64,000 nt of DNA. Origin: Cyprinodon diabolis (Eukaryota; Chordata; Actinopteri; Cyprinodontiformes; Cyprinodontidae). A model generated the notes under the pieces. That model worked only from the letters and a program-made list of their open reading frames with translations. It made no database searches and was not told the origin of the DNA. A program made the translations under genes and the position numbers. Where the stretch lies: NCBI GenBank assembly GCA_030533445.1, contig CM060083.1, forward strand, positions 26,110,166 through 26,174,165. The letters are read 5' to 3'. How positions within the stretch are numbered: position 1 is the stretch's first letter; each line of letters starts with the position of its first letter. Below are positions 37,903-44,400 of this stretch, one piece after another.

Positions 37903-38153
37903 TTTTTTTTTTTTTTTTTTTTTTAACCAAAGAATGTGTTTTCATTTATCTAGCCATGTCTTTAAAATGTGAGATTAGAGCATTGTTATAAACATTTTAT
38001 TTATATTTAATATTGTTATTGATGTCAGTATTATATGGGGGTATTATTGCAAGCACTTAAGGATTAAAACTTACTTGGCAAATTTTGACAATGGACGGCT
38101 CCGAAGGTGGAAATGAGTGCCACAAATACCAGCATATCCATTGAGACTGGCAT
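11286..38153 (-). CDS. col21a1: FACIT collagen, COL21A1-like, complete gene, lacks VWA domain
   Basis: Spliced gene of 26 coding exons: 38075-38153, 37101-37224, 35461-35854, 35289-35366, 33654-33749, 33505-33558, 29655-29708, 29514-29567, 29382-29435, 29228-29281, 29097-29150, 28966-29019, 28480-28533, 28328-28372, 25086-25139, 24947-25000, 24808-24861, 24596-24667, 24476-24511, 21834-21878, 21706-21738, 19293-19439, 15430-15606, 14755-14845, 11787-11864, 11286-11488. They sum to 2292 nt, 763 residues plus stop, with phases agreeing at every junction. Order: signal peptide, TSPN/laminin-G-like domain, Cys-rich hinge, helix exons of mostly 54 or 45 nt, a three-Cys interruption, a final helix and a [11 protein letters not shown] terminus. 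FACITs are secreted and sit on collagen fibrils. Human COL21A1 (957 residues, from memory) has the same parts plus a VWA domain of about 190 residues, which is missing here. Dystonin next door is the human neighbour too. Another short FACIT (IX, XIX, XXII clades) is the alternative identity. Confidence 0.85.
12040..12743 (+). mobile_element. Solo LTR of a retroelement in a col21a1 intron
   Basis: 704 bp bounded by TGTCAGG and ATGACA (TG...CA with 5-bp inverted ends), flanked by the direct repeat cttaa at 12035-12039 and 12744-12748. It contains an AATAAA near 12667 in the expected 3' part. No internal retroelement genes are present, so it is what remains after LTR-LTR recombination. The family is not identified; Gypsy-like or ERV-like both fit a 5-bp duplication. 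Confidence 0.75.
12749..14289 (-). other. col21a1 intron sequence
   Basis: Between exons 14755-14845 and 11787-11864. AT-rich, no additional exon or gene recognised. Confidence 0.6.
12770..12811. repeat. Two poly(C) runs
   Basis: C-runs of about 10 and 14 bases separated by agacacacacaacatcaa, directly beside the solo LTR. Confidence 0.9.
14290..14640 (+). repeat. Dispersed fish repeat (copy 1)
   Basis: Contains aaggccgctcacactgagcc, ctccctgttaaaagac and an end ggtgctatacaaacaaactg followed by gaatgaatt. A copy in the other orientation lies at 35960-36260. The end sequence is that of a very common fish non-autonomous element. Confidence 0.55.
15430..15606 (-). CDS. col21a1: col21a1 three-Cys non-collagenous interruption exon
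   Basis: 59 codons, phase 0 at both ends. It opens [20 protein letters not shown], continues through [20 protein letters not shown] and returns to helix at [15 protein letters not shown]. The interruption of about 45 residues has one Cys in a predicted amphipathic helix and a Cys pair (C-x3-C). Human COL21A1 has an interruption at the equivalent place (IRQVCTDVI, then NCDHC), which is one of the better arguments for this identity. Such segments are usually trimer-nucleating and disulfide-bonding regions in FACITs; that role is inferred. Confidence 0.82.
17158..17597. repeat. Possible small inverted-repeat element in a col21a1 intron
   Basis: cccgatccgtacc (17158-17170) and ggtacagatcggg (17585-17597) are inverted with one mismatch, 440 bp apart. 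No target duplication found. Confidence 0.35.
18578..18615. repeat. (attct)n pentanucleotide microsatellite
   Basis: About seven tattc units with one interruption (tattctcatc), in a col21a1 intron. Confidence 0.9.
18785..19165 (+). pseudogene. Tc1 transposase fossil in a col21a1 intron
   Basis: Plus-strand reading, with stops and frameshifts, recalls [16 protein letters not shown] (cf. FQQDLAPAH), then [16 protein letters not shown] and [10 protein letters not shown], the order found in Tc1 transposases. No intact frame or ends are visible. Confidence 0.65.
19293..21878 (-). CDS. col21a1: col21a1 triple-helix exons around the Tc1 insertion
   Basis: Exons 21834-21878 (45 nt, [15 protein letters not shown]), 21706-21738 (33 nt, [11 protein letters not shown]) and 19293-19439 (147 nt, starting [17 protein letters not shown] and ending GLPGPP). 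The 33-nt exon breaks the repeat: GGK-RTK-G lacks one glycine. The long 147-nt exon is 49 codons of nearly perfect Gly-X-Y. A complete Tc1-family transposon sits in the 2.3-kb intron between 19439 and 21706, beginning about 115 bp downstream of the donor. Confidence 0.83.
20343..21590 (-). mobile_element. Complete Tc1/mariner transposon in a col21a1 intron
   Basis: About 1.25 kb, flanked by TA on both sides (20341-20342 and 21591-21592). The 29-bp terminal inverted repeats (20343-20371 and 21562-21590), starting cactatattgcc, match perfectly. It carries one uninterrupted transposase gene on the minus strand, the same strand as the host gene. Perfect ends, TA target duplication and intact frame point to a recent insertion that may be mobile or recently mobile. 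Confidence 0.95.
20425..21456 (-). CDS. Tc1-family transposase, intact (343 residues)
   Basis: Cut-and-paste DDE transposase. The frame is open further upstream (to 21570), but the Met at 21456 ([13 protein letters not shown]) gives the usual Tc1 length. N-terminal paired-like helix-turn-helix ([20 protein letters not shown]), a GRPRKL AT-hook-like linker and a second helix-turn-helix. Catalytic triad: Asp in WSDESRF, Asp in QHDCAPVH and Glu in [13 protein letters not shown] with 34 residues between the last two, hence DD34E. The end AAKGGPTSY is typical. No stop or frameshift. Confidence 0.95.
   Translation of the reverse strand: MGRSQELSEFQRGTLIGCHLCNKSSREISSLLNIPQSTVSCIIRKWKCLGTTATQPRSGRPRKLTERGQRMLKRIVRRGRQLSAESITTDLQTSCGLQISSRTVRRELHGMGFHGRAAASKPYITKCNAKRRMRWCKARRHWTLEQWRRVLWSDESRFSIWQSDGRVWVWRLPGERYLSDCIVPSVKFGGGGIMVWGCFSGAGLGPLVPVKGTLNASAYQDILDNSMLPTLWEQFGAGPFLFQHDCAPVHKARSIKTWMTESGVDELDWPAQSPDLNPIEHLWDELERRLRARPSRPTSVCDLTNALLEEWSKIPINTLLNLVDSLPRRVEAVLAAKGGPTSY
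21879..24475 (-). other. col21a1 intron sequence
   Basis: 2.6-kb intron, AT-rich, without a recognisable exon or element. Confidence 0.6.
24476..25139 (-). CDS. col21a1: col21a1 middle triple-helix exons
   Basis: Five closely packed exons with introns of about 80-150 nt: 25086-25139, 24947-25000 and 24808-24861 (54 nt each), 24596-24667 (72 nt) and 24476-24511 (36 nt). They encode Gly-X-Y triplets such as [18 protein letters not shown] and [16 protein letters not shown]. Exon 24947-25000 begins AYQG rather than Gly, so the junction ...PGIE-AYQG breaks the repeat: one triplet lacks its glycine. All acceptors are AG; donors are GT, including GTCTGG at 24946. These are helix segments of the mature trimer. 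Confidence 0.85.
25913..26624. mobile_element. Harbinger-like MITE with internal hairpin
   Basis: 712 bp, ends ggccgtttctcaat and attgagaaatggcc (13 of 14 matching), flanked by the 3-bp direct repeat caa (25910-25912, 26625-26627). Three-base duplications and GGCC ends point to PIF/Harbinger. It is GC- and CG-richer than its surroundings and has a 21-bp perfect inverted repeat (26524-26544, 26569-26589). Only short frames, no transposase. Confidence 0.65.
26524..26589. repeat. 21-bp perfect stem inside the Harbinger-like MITE
   Basis: Arms 26524-26544 (starting ctcgcgctctcg) and 26569-26589 (ending cgagagcgcgag) are exact reverse complements with a 24-nt spacer. Confidence 0.8.
26628..28327 (-). 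other. col21a1 intron sequence
   Basis: Intron to the left of exon 28328-28372. The end of a common fish repeat (ataaataaactgaaatgaat) lies near 28130-28150. Confidence 0.5.
28328..33749 (-). CDS. col21a1: col21a1 hinge exon and first triple-helix exon block
   Basis: Exon 33654-33749 encodes the hinge [20 protein letters not shown], with three Cys, then enters [12 protein letters not shown]. It is followed by 33505-33558, 29655-29708, 29514-29567, 29382-29435, 29228-29281, 29097-29150, 28966-29019 and 28480-28533 (54 nt each) and 28328-28372 (45 nt). Each begins with a whole Gly codon and ends at a Y position, the classical collagen exon pattern. 33505-33558 ends in Trp (GRAGKW), and 29514-29567 has a Trp triplet (GPWGQR); Trp is unusual in a helix. 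The exon at 28966 has a weak donor (GTGTTT) running into a T-rich/GT microsatellite. Confidence 0.85.
28916..28964. repeat. CA microsatellite and A-rich tract next to a splice donor
   Basis: C-run, (ca)n and A-runs ending within two bases of the col21a1 exon at 28966. On the gene strand it is GTGT, poly(T) and (GT)n immediately after the exon. Confidence 0.9.
30315..31207 (+). repeat. Probable second LTR-like block, interrupted by a SINE
   Basis: Starts tgtcatgatcttggc and ends near gagtcattaca, with aaataaa near 31150 at the 3' part; composition is unlike the flanking AT-rich intron. No clear target duplication was found, so the boundaries are uncertain. A SINE is nested near the left end. 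Confidence 0.4.
30345..30556 (+). repeat. tRNA-headed SINE
   Basis: Head gggtgacagtggcgtcgggt with a box-B-like segment ggttcggtgcc, and a tail aaagcgctttgg followed by gtgctatataagtacagg, a combination seen in many fish SINE/MITE families. Nested in the LTR-like block. Confidence 0.6.
31208..33504 (-). other. col21a1 intron sequence with unassigned frame
   Basis: Non-coding. A 62-codon minus-strand frame at 32280-32468 has seven Cys and looks more gene-like than its surroundings, but has no splice context or family I recognise. Confidence 0.4.
33750..35288 (-). other. col21a1 intron sequence
   Basis: Between hinge exon and the last TSPN exon; nothing recognised. Confidence 0.6.
35289..37224 (-). 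CDS. col21a1: col21a1 TSPN/laminin-G-like domain exons
   Basis: Three exons: 37101-37224, 35461-35854 and 35289-35366. The first encodes [20 protein letters not shown] onward to HLQRANT, the usual opening of a FACIT TSPN domain. The second has the core [17 protein letters not shown], then [23 protein letters not shown] and LLIDCEEV. The third has [14 protein letters not shown], closing the domain with the conserved Cys residues. About 200 residues in total, normal for this domain. In FACITs it is the globular N-terminal head exposed on the fibril surface. The 850-bp intron before it has no reading frame that could encode a VWA domain. Confidence 0.85.
35960..36260 (-). repeat. Dispersed fish repeat (copy 2)
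   Basis: Reverse-orientation relative of 14290-14640: cagttcaattccgtttattt at one end and ctcagtgtgaacggccttct with ttaacaggaag inside. It lies in the intron between the first two TSPN exons of col21a1. Confidence 0.55.
37858..37924. repeat. AT microsatellite plus poly(T)
   Basis: (at)n followed by a run of about 22 T in the first intron of col21a1, between the signal-peptide exon (upstream) and the first TSPN exon. Confidence 0.9.
38075..38153 (-). CDS. col21a1: col21a1 first coding exon: signal peptide
   Basis: Encodes [20 protein letters not shown] then HCQNLP, 26 residues plus one base, ending at a GTAAGT donor. The hydrophobic run [13 protein letters not shown] is a typical signal-peptide core, with cleavage likely around HC or CQ. 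The leftover base A joins GT of the next exon to give Ser, so reading continues as LPS-FDLLEEF, directly into the TSPN domain. A second Met lies at residue 5 (and another at 7); the first ATG is chosen as the most upstream. An acceptor (TATCACAG) lies 35 nt upstream of the ATG, so the 5'UTR is probably spliced. Confidence 0.8.
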
Positions 38154-38188
38154 AATTGATGCTTTTAAAGACAGTAGTTTATGAGTAC
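38154..38188 (-). other. col21a1: col21a1 5'UTR segment with upstream splice acceptor
   Basis: Reading on the minus strand, TTCTGTATCACAG precedes 35 nt of leader and the ATG. The acceptor suggests one or more non-coding exons further upstream, between here and the DST 3' end. No confident donor or promoter was identified there. Confidence 0.4.
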
Positions 38189-39120
38189 CTGTGATACAGA
38201 AGATTAGTGTGACAATCATTTGAACAAAAAAAGATTCACTGGTACTTTATAGCCTCTAAAGGAAACATATTAACAATGCATTGCATTAATAAACTTCATA
38301 AATAACGAATAGAGGAAAAAATAAAAGCAAACAACAGAGAAAAAAAATATATCCAATAATTATTTTTTCCTCAAGTAAATATTGATTGGTGACATTTTCT
38401 AACTTATTTGAGGCAGATAATTTGCACATCAAATAGTTCCCTCATTGATTTTTAATTAACAAATTCTCTTGCCTTCAGTTAAAAAAAAAAACTGCATCTA
38501 TACTACTGACCCAGATATTAATGCAAACAAGTTATTTTGTGAGAAGCTCACATTATATAAGAGTTCCTCTTTAAATAATTTGTCACAATGGTTCATAGTG
38601 TATTTTCAAAATAAAGAAAAAACAGGAAACTACTCACATATTACTGATGGTGTCAAGGATCCTGCTGACAGACCTTGTACGGGTCCTGCAGAGATAATAT
38701 ATCCCACTTTAAAGTGAAACTAGAGGGCCTGGGTTTGTGCTGAACAGGAGGACCATTCACACAGGAAAGCTCAGGAGCCCAAAGCGCTCTTGTCCCTGTG
38801 CTCCATTACACCTGTGGTCCCTAAGGGAATCTGTCTTTTCTCATAGGCCAGTTAGCCACCAGTCATATTAATATAGCGTACTTCAGGCTGCCACTCTGAG
38901 TTAACACATGACGCATAAGGCAGATATTGCTACTTATCGGAACAACTGAAAGTGGCATAAAAGCTAAAAAAAAGACTAATAAGTAAAAGTTGTTAAAGGC
39001 CCTCAAGAATCTGTTTATAAGTGGAATTCTGTGTTGCTTTTAGCACCGCATTTGTAGATCTCCTTGTAAATCTGATGTCAACACAATCTTCAATAAGTGA
39101 TATCTTAATGCACGATTAAA

Positions 39121-39121
<1 letters not shown>

Positions 39122-39163
<42 letters not shown>

Positions 39164-39164
39164 G

Positions 39165-39213
<49 letters not shown>

Positions 39214-39214
39214 G

Positions 39215-39273
<59 letters not shown>

Positions 39274-39275
39274 TG
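39122..39275. repeat. Long AT microsatellite between dst and col21a1
   Basis: About 150 bp of (at)n interrupted by two identical islands tatgtatatatgtaaatata spaced 50 bp apart, so the tract grew partly by duplication of a 50-bp unit. Its apparent open frames (IYIYIY...) are not genes. Confidence 0.95.
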
Positions 39276-40433
39276 TTTCATCATTGGCATTCGTTAACTG
39301 GGAGAAAGACATAGTATTTCACAGTCAAACATGAGGCGCTCTGCAAACATTCCAACCTGATGAAGCACCATAGAGAAAAAAGGGCTAAAGATCATTAAGG
39401 GTCACACTTTACACAGATAACAGATGCACAACCTAAACCCAGATTTATAGTTTTAAAGATCAGTTGAACCTTTCTATATTTTGTTTGGTGCATTTGCATT
39501 AAGGCCCAAAGCAAAGCATATAAATATCAAGTCAAAGGGACATGCAATCTACTAAACCTTCTTTCAAATACCATTATTAGAAATGCAGCATATAATTTTG
39601 TTTAGGTTTAATTTCAGCGTAAATAGAGCTGATTTTGGAAAACCATACAACTTAGAAGCCAAAGTACCTCTGGAGGAACCACAAATATGTTGAGCTCAGG
39701 AGGGAGAATCAGATTACATTAGACACAAATAACAATGCCTAAAGATATTAAGATGTTGTACTTGGAGTTTAGCACAAGTCATGTGGTGGATAGACCAAAT
39801 AATATATTCTGGAAGAAGAGAACTGTACTTTTACTACATGCAAAATCCTATGATTTGTCCAAAACAAGAACTGCACAACAGCCTTAGGTCACTAACCCCT
39901 CAATAAAACTGCAGGCAGCAGCACTATGCAGTAAAGAGGCAATGTAACCAAGGACAGGAAAGCTGGTCTGAATTGATGGGAAGATGGGATACCTGTTGAA
40001 GGCTGCATAAGACTTAAGAATGTGCAAGAGAGCCAGCTTCCTGCAGAGCAATTAAGAGTTAAAAATACGGTCCCAAGTTTAAAAGAATGCATTTATTATT
40101 ATTTCACCAATTTTGGAAATACTATTTTGCAAAACAAAGCAAAAAAGTTCATAGTAGTCTGTCTCCAAAATCTGCAGCGGAATTGCAAAGTTGGTTCTCT
40201 GAAGCTTTAAATCAGGGGATATATACAATCCTTATTGCATTTTTTTCTGTAACTTTGTTTTAGAACTAAATTAAATGTTCCTACCCTAGAACTTTATATT
40301 GGTCTATTAAATAAAATGCAACTAAAATACATTAAAAAGTATCATTGTAACATGAGCATGTTACTGATTGTAGCAAGAAAAGGGCATTGATTACAGGGTA
40401 ATGACCAGTTTCCAGTGGCTTTTTGCAAGCAGG

Positions 40434-40439
40434 TTTATT
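40434..40439 (-). promoter_or_regulatory. candidate poly(A) signal for dst
   Basis: AATAAA on the minus strand about 775 nt after the dst stop. A second AATAAA lies near 40677. Either would give an ordinary 3'UTR that stays about 2 kb clear of the col21a1 start. Confidence 0.35.
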
Positions 40440-41211
40440 ACAAAGTAGCATTACAGTAACAATTTAAGCTCTATCGAAATGACAATACATAGACATGAAT
40501 GCAGATAGAATGGCTACATAGAGGTGGCACTTCATCAATGCCACACATTGCTGCGTAGTGGAGAAAACAAAGGAGCAGCTGCTGTGACAAACAATTAAAA
40601 AGCATGAGGATTACAAGGCTTCTGCTACTTCTCCTATGTAGGAGTTTTCAAAGGTTTCTGGAGTGCTTACTAGTGTTTATTGTAATATATTGCATTGCCC
40701 TTTCAAATGCAAGGTGGTAGTATGATATAGCACTTAAATAGATATTTTTTAGTGCCTCAAGCTGTATGATATTGCACCAAATGCTCCAAAATATCAGCAG
40801 GCATAGGTTACAGTACATTCAGTTACTTTCAAAATGCTCTCCTGCTTTTTTGCCCTTCATCAGAGTGAAGAAAAATTCATTTGACCATTTAGCATGGTTA
40901 TTCCCAGATTTTTTAGTGTTCATCAAACCTCTACAGGATTTGCATAAATAAAATTAAATACAATACAAAACAATTTGACATTTTCAGAAAAAAAAATAAA
41001 ATACATTAAAAAACCAACACACACAGGGCCATCAACAATCCAATCGCACACAATATTAAACCATATTGCCTCTTAACAGAATATTTTACATCTTCCCAAC
41101 ATATTAAATAACACTCAACACATTTGCAGTCTCTTAAGGTAGACATCTACAGTGTTCAGCAAATAATTCGGGTGCAACTAGCTTCAGGGTCATTGTTTTA
41201 AAGGCCACTGG

Positions 41212-41468
41212 CTATCGCTTGGATCCCTTGGCCAGTTTGCTTGTAGGAGTGGTTCTCCTTTGTGGAGTGGGGATCTTGGATTGTTTTCGTCCTTGTTGGC
41301 GGGATGTGGAGCGTGGCGTTGCCCGTGTGGATTCCCCCACTGTCTCAGACACATCTGAACACACAGACTGGATGTCTGAGATGTCAAAATCAGAGGCGTC
41401 GCTCCCTCTGCGACTGCTGCCTCTGCTGCCGGCTTTACTTCCTGGTCGGCTGGAATTTTTTCTTGACT
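41212..41468 (-). CDS. dst: dst last coding exon: GSR repeats, SxIP motif and stop
   Basis: Encodes [40 protein letters not shown], a Ser/Thr/Arg region, SKIPTPQRR and the end SKLAKGSKR before TAG at 41212-41214. Basic GSR repeats bind microtubules and are GSK3 targets in the family. SKIP is an SxIP-type EB1-binding motif flanked by basic residues and proline, directing plus-end tracking. The 84-residue length and the sequence fit DST. Confidence 0.95.
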
Positions 41469-44400
41469 CTGGAAACAGAAAAGCATAAAATAGTAAATAA
41501 ACATTATGAAAATTATATATTGGCAGTAAGTGAACATTTACAGCTTTTACAGAATTACAAATCCTTAATCTCACTCCTAAGTAAATCCCTCCAAGAAATG
41601 TATTTTTCCTTAATTCTAAGCAGAAACATGTAAATTATCTGCGACATATCTTAATAATTATTCTGGCATTTAAAAATGAAAATGATGAAAAAAATATATA
41701 AAAATGTTCCAAGTTGCAAAAAGTTTTTTTTTATATCTGCAGAGAATTGTGTGTTGAGATTAATTCTTTATGAAAAGCAGATCTGTGACCATGGGGGACT
41801 TCTGGGGGAGTGGCGGCCTAGTGGTTAGGGCATAGGGCTTTGAATCCTGAGGTTGTGAGTTGGCAGTGGGGCGCCGGACAATGGCAGCCCACTGCTCCCC
41901 AAGGGGATGGGTTAAATGCAGAGAAGTAATTTCCCTCTGGGATTATTAGAGCATATAAAATAAAAATAAAAAATAAAAAAAAAATAAAAAATCGAATATA
42001 CATATAAAAAAATCAATATTGGCATTTATATGCAGGAAAATTTCCAGAGAGCAACCTTACCACCAATTGTCTGTGCTCGTGCTTTCAGTACAGCATTGTT
42101 GATCAAACTTCCCTCTTCACCTGACTGAAATCCTTTGCCAGATAAATAGCCTGGAAGACGCAGTTTGCTGCCTTGAACTGCCGTGCCCTTTAAAACAAAC
42201 AGACAAACATGGAAAAAGAAATAAGTTAATTTTAACATATATAAATGTAAAAAAAAATGATGGAAACTTAGATTAAAACTTTTAACTTTTTATAAAATGT
42301 GAGTAGTTTTAAGTGAGTAGTTGTTAGTATAAAAGGGTTCATATTTCAAAATAAAAAACTGATCAAAATACAGGTGCTGGTCATAAAATTAGAATATCAT
42401 GAAAAAGTAGATTGATTTCAGTAATTCCATTTAAAAAGTGAAACTTGTATATTATATTCATACATTACATACAAACTCATATATTTCAGATGTTTATTTT
42501 GTTTAATTTTGATGATTACAAATGACAACAAATGAAAATCTCAAATTCATCATATCAGAAAATTAGAATATTGTGAAAAGGTTCAAAATTGATGGCCCCT
42601 GGTGCCACACTCTAATCAGCTAATTAACTCAAACCACCTGCAAAAGCCTTTAAATGGTCTTTCAGTCTAGTTCTATAGGCTACACAATCATGGGGAAGAC
42701 TGCTGACTTGACAGTTGTCCAAAAGACGACCATCGACACCTTGCACAAGGAGGGCAAGACACAAAAGGTCATCGCTAAAGAGGCTGGCTGTTCACAGAGC
42801 TCAGTGTCCAAGCACATTAATAGAGAGGCGAAGGGAAGGAAAAGATGTGGTCGAAAAAAGTGTACAAGCAAGAGAGATAACCGCACCCTGGAGAGGATTG
42901 TGAAACAAAACCCATTCAAAAATGTGGGGGAGATTCACAAAGAGTGGACTGCAGCTGGAGTGAGTGCTTCAAGAACCACCACACACAGACGTATGAAAGA
43001 CATGGGTTTCTGCTGTCGCATTCCTTGTGTCAAGCCACTCTTGAACCACAGACAGCGTCAGAAGCGTCTTGCCTGGGCTAAAGAGAAACAGGACTGGACT
43101 GCTGGTGAGTGGTCCAAAGTCATGTTCTCTGATGAAAGTAAATTTTGCATTTCCTTTGGAAATCAAGGTCCCAGAGTCTGGAGGAAAAGAAGAGAGGCAC
43201 TTCATCCACGTTGCTTGAAGTCCAGTGTAAAGTTTCCACAGTCAGTGATGGTTTGGGGTGCCATGTCATCTGCTGGTGTTGGTCCATTGTGTTTTCTGAG
43301 GTCCAGGGTCAACGCAGCCACATACCAGGAAGTTTTAGAGCACTTCATGCTTCCTGCAGCTGACCAACTTTTTGGAGATGCAGATTTCATTTTCCAACAG
43401 GACTTGGCACCTGCACACAGTGCCAAAGCTACCAGTACCTGGTTGAAGGACCATGGTATCCCTGTTCTTAATTGGCCAGCAAACTCTCCTGACCTTAACC
43501 CCATAGAAAATCTATGGGGTATTGTGAAGAAGAAGATGCAATACACCAGACCCAACAATTCAGAAGAGCTAAAAGCCACTATTAGAGCAACCTGGGCTAT
43601 CATAACACCTGAGCAGTGCCACAGACTGATCGACTCCATGCCACGCCGCATTGCTGCAGTAATACAGGCCAAAGGAGGCCCAACTAAATACTGAGTGCTG
43701 TACATGCTCATACTTTTCATGTTCATACTTTTCAGTTGGCCAACATTTCTATAAATCCTTTGTTTTTATTGGTCTTCAGTAATATTCTAATTTTCTGATA
43801 TGATGAATTTGAGATTTTCATTTGTTGTCATTTGTAATCATCAAAATTAAACAAAATAAACATCTGAAATATATGAGTTTGTATGTAATGTATGAATATA
43901 ATATACAAGTTTCACTTTTTAAATGGAATTACTGAAATCAATCTACTTTTTCATGATATTCTAATTTTATGACCAGCACCTGTATAGCAGCCAGCTTTCA
44001 GGACCAATTAGATATTGAGTGCATGATGGAATAGATAAAAATATACCAGACCAATTAACATTTTTTTTTTAAATCAGTTTTTTATATCAATTTATTTGTA
44101 AATTAAAGAAAAAAGGACACATGCAAGTTTAACATCCTAATATTGATTTAGTCTCTTATATTAGTTTGAAATACTATGGATCTCAGTTGGGTTACAAGCC
44201 TGCAGCATTCTCCATCACATTATGGTTTCTACGATACCTCTGAGGATGAACCTTGACTTTCAAAGGAGTCTGATGATTTTAGAGGAGTGGAGGGTTTGCT
44301 GTTTGTAAGCCATGGCTTATCATAATTGCGAGTAATGTTCTGGGAAGTCTGGGAAACGATGGCAAATTAAGAAAAATTGATTCACAAATCAACAACTATA

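Larger units (their letters stand above)
38189..41211 (-). other. Intergenic: dst 3'UTR and presumed col21a1 promoter region
   Basis: About 3 kb between the col21a1 ATG and the dst stop. It must hold the dst 3'UTR, the col21a1 promoter and any 5' non-coding exon. The AT microsatellite occupies 39122-39275. No promoter motif is convincing. Confidence 0.6.
42371..43982 (+). mobile_element. Complete Tc1/mariner transposon with 202-bp inverted repeats, in a dst intron
   Basis: 1612 bp, flanked by TA at 42369-42370 and 43983-43984. Terminal inverted repeats 42371-42572 and 43781-43982 are 202 bp each and, compared base by base by eye, identical. They begin caggtgctggtcataaaatt. The transposase is on the plus strand, opposite to dst. 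Long repeats of this kind belong to IR/DR-type Tc1 elements. Identity of the two arms and an intact gene mean very recent insertion. Confidence 0.96.

Noticed and set aside
39040..39312. [10 protein letters not shown] open frames
   Set aside because: Produced by the AT microsatellite.
43202..43726. 174-codon minus-strand open frame
   Set aside because: Antisense shadow of the Tc1 transposase at 42690-43694.
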